The translations under genes were made by a program, and so were the position numbers. A stretch of DNA of 64,000 nt from positions 124,001 through 188,000 of the forward strand of contig NZ_JAJNMU010000018.1 in assembly GCF_022458865.1 (NCBI RefSeq), written 5' to 3'. The notes below the pieces were generated by a model, which saw only the letters and a program-made list of their open reading frames with translations, was not told where the DNA came from and did no database searches. Shown here piece after piece: positions 60,109-64,000 of the stretch; positions within the stretch are counted from its first letter, which is position 1, and the number at the start of each line of letters is the position of its first letter. Origin of the DNA: Paenibacillus periandrae. GTDB lineage: Bacteria; Bacillota; Bacilli; Paenibacillales; NBRC-103111.

Positions 60109-60124
60109 CCACTATGCACAGTGG
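60109..60124. promoter_or_regulatory. Palindrome upstream of cysK
   Basis: CCACT-ATGCAC-AGTGG lies ~36 bases upstream of the cysteine synthase start and just after a TATATTAT stretch that could be a -10 box. An operator or 5'-UTR hairpin is possible. CymR sites in Bacillus look different, so its reader is unknown. Confidence 0.35.
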
Positions 60125-60159
60125 AAAATAAGGAATATATACAAGGAGGATATTTACCT

Positions 60160-61095
60160 ATGTCACGAATTGCTAAAAACTTAACGGACTTGATCGGTAA
60201 CACCCCTTTGCTTGAGCTGTCGAATTATAACAAACATCAACAGCTTGAGGCGAAACTTATAGCCAAGCTGGAGTATCTCAATCCAGCAGGCAGTGTCAAA
60301 GACCGGATCGGCTACGCGATGATCCAGGCTGCAGAGGAGCAAGGCCTTTTAAATAAAAATTCAGTCATCATCGAAGCAACCAGCGGCAATGCGGGAATTG
60401 CGCTCGCTTTCGTAGCTGCCGCCAAGGGATACAGGTTAATTATTGCTTTGCCGGAAACGTTCAGTCTGGAGCGAAGGAAGCTATTGACGGCTCTGGGTGC
60501 GGAACTGGTATTGACTTCAGGATCGGAGGGTATGCCAGGAGCGATGCGTAAAGCTGCAGAATTGGCTGCCCAAATACCGGATTCCTTCATGCCTCAGCAA
60601 TTTGATAATCCGGCTAATCCGCAAATTCATCGTGTCACAACAGCAGAGGAAATTTGGCGGGATACAGAAGGCTCTGTAGATATTTTTGTCTGTGGAGTGG
60701 GGACAGGAGGTACGATTACAGGTGTTGGCGAGGTGCTGAAATCCAAAAAGCCTTCCGTGCAAATCATCGCAGTCGAGCCTTTTGATTCCCCTGTTCTATC
60801 TGGCGGTACCAAAGGCGCGCATAAGCTCCAAGGACTTGGGGCTGGTTTTGTCCCTTCGATCTACAAGCCGTCGGTCATTGATGGGATCATGGCAATCAAA
60901 AGTGAAGATGCCTTCGAAACAGCACGTTTATTGGCCAAAGCAGAAGGACTCGTTGTCGGGATTTCCTCTGGAGCTGCGGTTTACGCGGCTACCCAGATTG
61001 CCAAACGTCCTGAGCATACAGGCAAAACGATTGTAACCTTACTCCCGGATTCCGGGGAGCGCTATTTATCCACAAGTTTATTTCAAGAAAAATAG
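60160..61095 (+). CDS. cysK: Cysteine synthase A
   Basis: 311 residues from ATG at 60160 (AAGGAGG 11 bases upstream). PLP enzyme: lysine 47 in NPAGSVKDR, substrate loop EATSGNAGIALAF (about 70, where most CysK have TSGNTG), GVGTGGTITG phosphate loop (about 177), and DSGERYLS near the end. It makes cysteine from O-acetylserine and sulfide. The A in place of T in the TSGN-T-G loop is a small departure from the usual form. Monocistronic. Confidence 0.92.
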   Translation: MSRIAKNLTDLIGNTPLLELSNYNKHQQLEAKLIAKLEYLNPAGSVKDRIGYAMIQAAEEQGLLNKNSVIIEATSGNAGIALAFVAAAKGYRLIIALPETFSLERRKLLTALGAELVLTSGSEGMPGAMRKAAELAAQIPDSFMPQQFDNPANPQIHRVTTAEEIWRDTEGSVDIFVCGVGTGGTITGVGEVLKSKKPSVQIIAVEPFDSPVLSGGTKGAHKLQGLGAGFVPSIYKPSVIDGIMAIKSEDAFETARLLAKAEGLVVGISSGAAVYAATQIAKRPEHTGKTIVTLLPDSGERYLSTSLFQEK

Positions 61096-61194
61096 TACGA
61101 ACTTGTCTCACCTCCCTACCATTCTCCGAGACAACCTGTCGGCCTCCCGAATACTGTGATGGTAGATTCGTTTAAGCCATAAGGAGGTCTACAA

Positions 61195-61356
61195 GTGAAT
61201 CGGTCCGATGTGAAATCATACCGCTACCGTGTTGGTTAAAACCATTTTCTTGTTATTCACATTTATCAAACGGCGACGGCAAGCTCTGTACAAGGCAACG
61301 TTCTGGCAAGTAATGCCGTTAATGTGCACATTTCAAAAAAGCAAAAACGGCGTTAA
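61195..61356 (+). pseudogene. Small protein gene interrupted by TAA
   Basis: AAGGAGG lies 7 bases before GTG at 61195. The frame gives MNRSDVKSYRYRVG, a TAA at 61237, then continues open for 38 codons (NHFLVIHIYQTATASSVQ..., ending HISKKQKRR) to a TAA at 61354. The second part resembles a folded small protein. Either one base change (CAA to TAA) broke it, or the 14-residue peptide is real and the rest is chance. It precedes the 49-residue gene by 51 bases. Confidence 0.4.
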
Positions 61357-61406
61357 TTGGCAGAACACGGATAGGGATGTACCTCTGGAAGGAGGTGAGC
61401 GTTACT

Positions 61407-61556
61407 ATGCAGCGTAAAACAGCAAATCGTCAAAAATGGGCCAAAGGAAATACCAAAGTCATTGTCAAGCAAGGTGCCAGAGCTACAATTGGTCAAGGTG
61501 GCAATGCTTTTGCTATCAATGCATCGGAAGTAGCTGTGGTCAGAGTTCGTCCTTAG
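61407..61556 (+). CDS. Small basic protein, 49 aa, unknown
   Basis: ATG with a perfect AAGGAGGTGA 8 bases upstream. Sequence parts: MQRKTANRQKWAKGNTK, VIVKQGARATIGQGG, and the end EVAVVRVRP. Basic and Gly/Val-rich with two predicted strands, no membrane segment. Too short for the long-frame list. A strong terminator follows. It might be a spore or stress small protein; the family is not recognised. Confidence 0.7.
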   Translation: MQRKTANRQKWAKGNTKVIVKQGARATIGQGGNAFAINASEVAVVRVRP

Positions 61557-61567
61557 CGGTGATTATA

Positions 61568-61616
61568 TAATGGCTGTCTTCTAGTCTCGCTTTAGACTAA
61601 AGACAGCCATTTTATA
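61568..61616 (+). terminator. Strong terminator
   Basis: ATGGCTGTCT-TCT-AGTCT-loop-AGACT-AA-AGACAGCCAT followed by TTTTAT: a near-perfect stem of 15 pairs. Confidence 0.9.
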
Positions 61617-61714
61617 TGCTGAACTATATGCAGTTTATTCGCAAATGATAGCCTTTCGGATTTGGGTTCCCTCCCGTATTTCTGATATGATAGAAATCGG
61701 AGGTCGACATACGG

Positions 61715-62266
61715 ATGGAATATCAAACAATCGATTATTGGGATGAACAGATTTGGAAGCAGGCGGCACCGATTTATAGACAAGCCTTTGACCCCGACAA
61801 CAGCAAACCTACAACAATTATTCGCCGCTCCATTGAGAGAAAGCTGTGCCAGCTGCATATCGCCAGCAATCAGTCTGACATCATCGCCATGACGTTAACG
61901 GGTAAGCTGGAAGGGATCAACGGACTGCTTATCGATTACATGGCAGTTCGTGAGGATTCGCGCGGCCAGGGTATAGGCAAAATGTTTTTGGATTATATCA
62001 TCGGGTGGTCCAGGTCTGCGCTGCAAAGTACAGGTGCTGTTATTGAAATCGAGTCCGAGGATAATGCTACCAATTTACAGCGTCTTCACTTCTGGCAGCA
62101 TTACGGGTTTACACTAACCAGCTATGTTCACACCTACATTTGGGTTCCGGAGAAATATCAGGCCCTGTACCTGATTTGGCAGCCCGACAGCCAGATTCCC
62201 CAAGACGGGGAGGTACTATTCGAGCATATCTCACATTTTCACAACAGGGCCTATGCCAAGAAATAA
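61715..62266 (+). CDS. GNAT-family N-acetyltransferase
   Basis: 183 residues (GGAGGTCG before ATG). The acetyl-CoA loop is REDSRGQGIGKMFLDY (R/Q-x-x-G-x-G/A pattern, about 87-100), followed by IEIESEDNATNLQRLHFWQHYGFT, the usual motif B. Substrate unknown; amine or peptide acetylation is typical. Converges with the YesN-type gene; the ~85-base gap between them holds nothing obvious. Confidence 0.85.
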   Translation: MEYQTIDYWDEQIWKQAAPIYRQAFDPDNSKPTTIIRRSIERKLCQLHIASNQSDIIAMTLTGKLEGINGLLIDYMAVREDSRGQGIGKMFLDYIIGWSRSALQSTGAVIEIESEDNATNLQRLHFWQHYGFTLTSYVHTYIWVPEKYQALYLIWQPDSQIPQDGEVLFEHISHFHNRAYAKK

Positions 62267-62351
62267 GGCAGCTCATGTGCTAAAATTACATGCCTATATG
62301 ATCGGATTTGGACATGAATCGATATTCCCTTCACTTGCATACGCAGTGTTG

Positions 62352-64000
62352 TTAATTTTCTTTAAGTTCCACTTCCATCTGTACCGTCGTACGATATTCA
62401 GATGGCGTCATACCCATCATTTTACGGAACACCTGTGTAAAATATTTGGCGTCCTGATAACCTACCAGGGGCGCTATTTGGTATACCTTGACATCCGTAT
62501 TGCGCAGGATCGAGCAAGCGCGTTCGATTCGCAGCTTGGTCACATATTCGAGAAACGTAACCCCGCTCTCCTTCTTAAATAAAACGCAAAAGTGGCTGCA
62601 GCTGAGTCCGATGAACTCGGAAACCTCATCAATACTCAGATCATGATGAAACCGTCCGGATATATATTCGATGGCTTTTTGGATGGTACGAACCTCATCC
62701 TCACGAGCAGATACCCGTAGGGGTCGGCCCGTATGCTCCAGTAATGATTGTCTGAGCAGCAGCTCCAATTCATCAAGTGTCCCGCAAAGCGGAATATGTG
62801 AAATCAATTCCTTGATACGCATCAAGGGCTCCTCGCTTAAATCGCTCAATCGCCGGGAGATGCCAACAACGAGCTCTATCATCATCGCTGCGGCATCCTC
62901 CTGGCCTTTGCTCTTAGTACGAAGCTCGTTAATCAGTTCCTCCAGCAGCATGGATATTCTGCTGCGATCAAAGCCGGCAACCGCTTCGGTCAAACGCTGC
63001 TCCCAATGCAATAACGCAGCGGAGGCTGACCGATCAGCAGAGGCACCCCCGGCCTCCGCTTCCAGTAACCATGCGGAGGCTGCTGCCGTGTCGGCGTCCA
63101 CATACACCCGCTCCCGGCCTCCGGTAAATCGGGCTAACAGCGCCTGCTGTGCGCTGCGATAACAAGCAAACAACGCATCCAGTCCCGAATGCTGTCTGCT
63201 GATCCCGACCGAGCAGGACAGCTTCGTGCATATTTTCACCAATGTGATGATTTCTCCGGCGGTATGCTCGGCCTCCTGCTTATTGCCGTTTTGTAGCAGC
63301 AGGACCCATTCCCCGCTTCGAAACGGAAATACGGTCAAGGCGCCGCGCTTGCCTCCGTATTCACTCAACACATTGCCAACTGCAAAAAACCACAATCTGC
63401 GGTCCTCCTGGCTCCAGCGATTCACTTCCAGCGTATCATCAAAGCCAACAACAAGCATCACATACGGATGCTCCAAATCCCAGCCCTGCAGCCAATAAGA
63501 CGGATTATACGGCTTGTTGTTCCCCTCCAACATGCTGCTGATCAGCCTTTCTCTGAGCAAGCTGGATAAAGCCTGTGCAGAGCGGTTCAAGTAATCTTTC
63601 TCCGATTGGCGTTCAGCCTCCTGCTCCAGCCTGCTCCTGGCCTCTCGCATCACGTTCTCAAGCTCTTCATGATCGACAGGCTTAAGCAAATAATCAGAAG
63701 CGCCATATCGAAGCGCTTCTCTGGCATATTCAAATTCCCCATACCCGCTGAGCAGGACGAAAACTAATGAAGGCTGCTGATGCAGCGCTTCCTTCATCAT
63801 CGAAATCCCATCCATAACCGGCATTCGTATGTCGCTGATCACAATGTCCGGTCTGTGAGCTTGAATCAGCTGCAATCCCTGCTCACCATTTGCCGCTTCT
63901 CCCACGATTTGCATCTGCATTTCCTCCCAAGGCAAAGCCACCTTCAAGCTGCGCAGAATAATCGGCTCGTCATCAACAAGAACCACCTTATAGATGCTGG
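62352..64000 (-). CDS. YesN-type response regulator, cut by the window end
   Basis: At least 548 residues. The frame runs to the window edge, where it reads SIYKVVLVDDE; most homologues start with Met one or two residues before YKVV, so the start is probably just outside. Receiver with VDDE (near the N-terminus), phospho-acceptor Asp in VISDIRMP (about 55) and Lys in YLLKPVDHEE (about 105), a middle region, and a C-terminal AraC double helix-turn-helix (SIDEVSEFIGLSCSHFCVLF, VYQIAPLVGYQDAKYFTQVF). A YesM-type kinase gene is expected beyond the edge. Confidence 0.9.
   Translation of the reverse strand, partial: SIYKVVLVDDEPIILRSLKVALPWEEMQMQIVGEAANGEQGLQLIQAHRPDIVISDIRMPVMDGISMMKEALHQQPSLVFVLLSGYGEFEYAREALRYGASDYLLKPVDHEELENVMREARSRLEQEAERQSEKDYLNRSAQALSSLLRERLISSMLEGNNKPYNPSYWLQGWDLEHPYVMLVVGFDDTLEVNRWSQEDRRLWFFAVGNVLSEYGGKRGALTVFPFRSGEWVLLLQNGNKQEAEHTAGEIITLVKICTKLSCSVGISRQHSGLDALFACYRSAQQALLARFTGGRERVYVDADTAAASAWLLEAEAGGASADRSASAALLHWEQRLTEAVAGFDRSRISMLLEELINELRTKSKGQEDAAAMMIELVVGISRRLSDLSEEPLMRIKELISHIPLCGTLDELELLLRQSLLEHTGRPLRVSAREDEVRTIQKAIEYISGRFHHDLSIDEVSEFIGLSCSHFCVLFKKESGVTFLEYVTKLRIERACSILRNTDVKVYQIAPLVGYQDAKYFTQVFRKMMGMTPSEYRTTVQMEVELKEN

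Noticed and set aside
1..64000. CRISPR arrays, tRNA or rRNA genes
   Set aside because: No regularly spaced short repeats, no cloverleaf with a GTTC-type T-loop, and no rRNA-like segments were seen by reading; a tRNAscan or covariance search was not possible here.

Overview
The window looks like chromosomal DNA of a Paenibacillus-type Firmicute (Bacillales, Paenibacillaceae). The evidence is the density of LplA/LplB/YtcP-type importers, two membrane-bound Cache + AraC regulators, YesM/YesN two-component pairs, strong GGAGG ribosome binding sites, frequent TTG/GTG starts and a DUF1450 protein. This assignment is inferred from gene content; no rRNA or tRNA gene is present to confirm it.

Layout. 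0-3.6 kb: two drug-type MFS exporters and small proteins. 3.9-11.2 kb: a sugar importer operon that also encodes an HlyD-like adaptor, next to a VanS-like kinase, a VanZ protein and a lipoprotein; a diverged ~190 bp duplication links the two transcription units. 11.3-22.8 kb: a polysaccharide locus in which an LplA-LplB-YtcP importer is co-transcribed with a BNR-repeat glycosidase-like protein and a Tat-exported beta-helix protein, with a cre-like site at its promoter, a Cache-AraC regulator and a second binding protein. 22.9-31.4 kb: housekeeping genes (O-methyltransferase, THUMP RNA methyltransferase, Ktr/Trk potassium channel, DHH phosphoesterase, HesB-like and DUF1450 proteins, threonine synthase with a divergent LysR regulator), including a cyclic-di-GMP-I riboswitch with its terminator in front of an unrecognised 98-aa protein. 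31.4-37.7 kb: a second lpl-type importer with its Cache-AraC regulator and a palindromic intergenic element. 37.9-39.1 kb: a membrane protein and a PIG-L deacetylase.

39,202-47,305 is the most striking part: an 8.1 kb segment bounded by inverted, IS21-like multi-repeat ends (25 of the outer 29 bases identical) and flanked on both sides by the same 5 bp, ACTTG. It has no intact transposase. It holds a frameshifted PAP2 gene, an MFS exporter, a Tn3-family transposase fragment, a truncated histidine kinase, a cupin, an L,D-transpeptidase, a hemerythrin fragment, a WYL regulator with two tandem effector-binding-like proteins, and an SDR fragment. The target duplication suggests the whole unit was inserted as one piece, or that an inserted element had its interior replaced.

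47.3-58.8 kb is a glycan-degradation locus: GH29 alpha-L-fucosidase, a divergent AraC regulator, then a six-gene operon (binding protein, two permeases, YesM kinase, YesN regulator, GH2 beta-mannosidase-like enzyme). 59-64 kb: a lysophospholipase-like hydrolase, cysteine synthase, small proteins (one with an in-frame stop), a GNAT acetyltransferase, and a YesN-type regulator cut by the window edge.

None of the four importers with permeases carries its own ATPase gene, so all probably share an MsmX-type ATPase encoded elsewhere, as known for B. subtilis sugar importers. The overall theme is uptake and breakdown of complex glycans under local sensor control.
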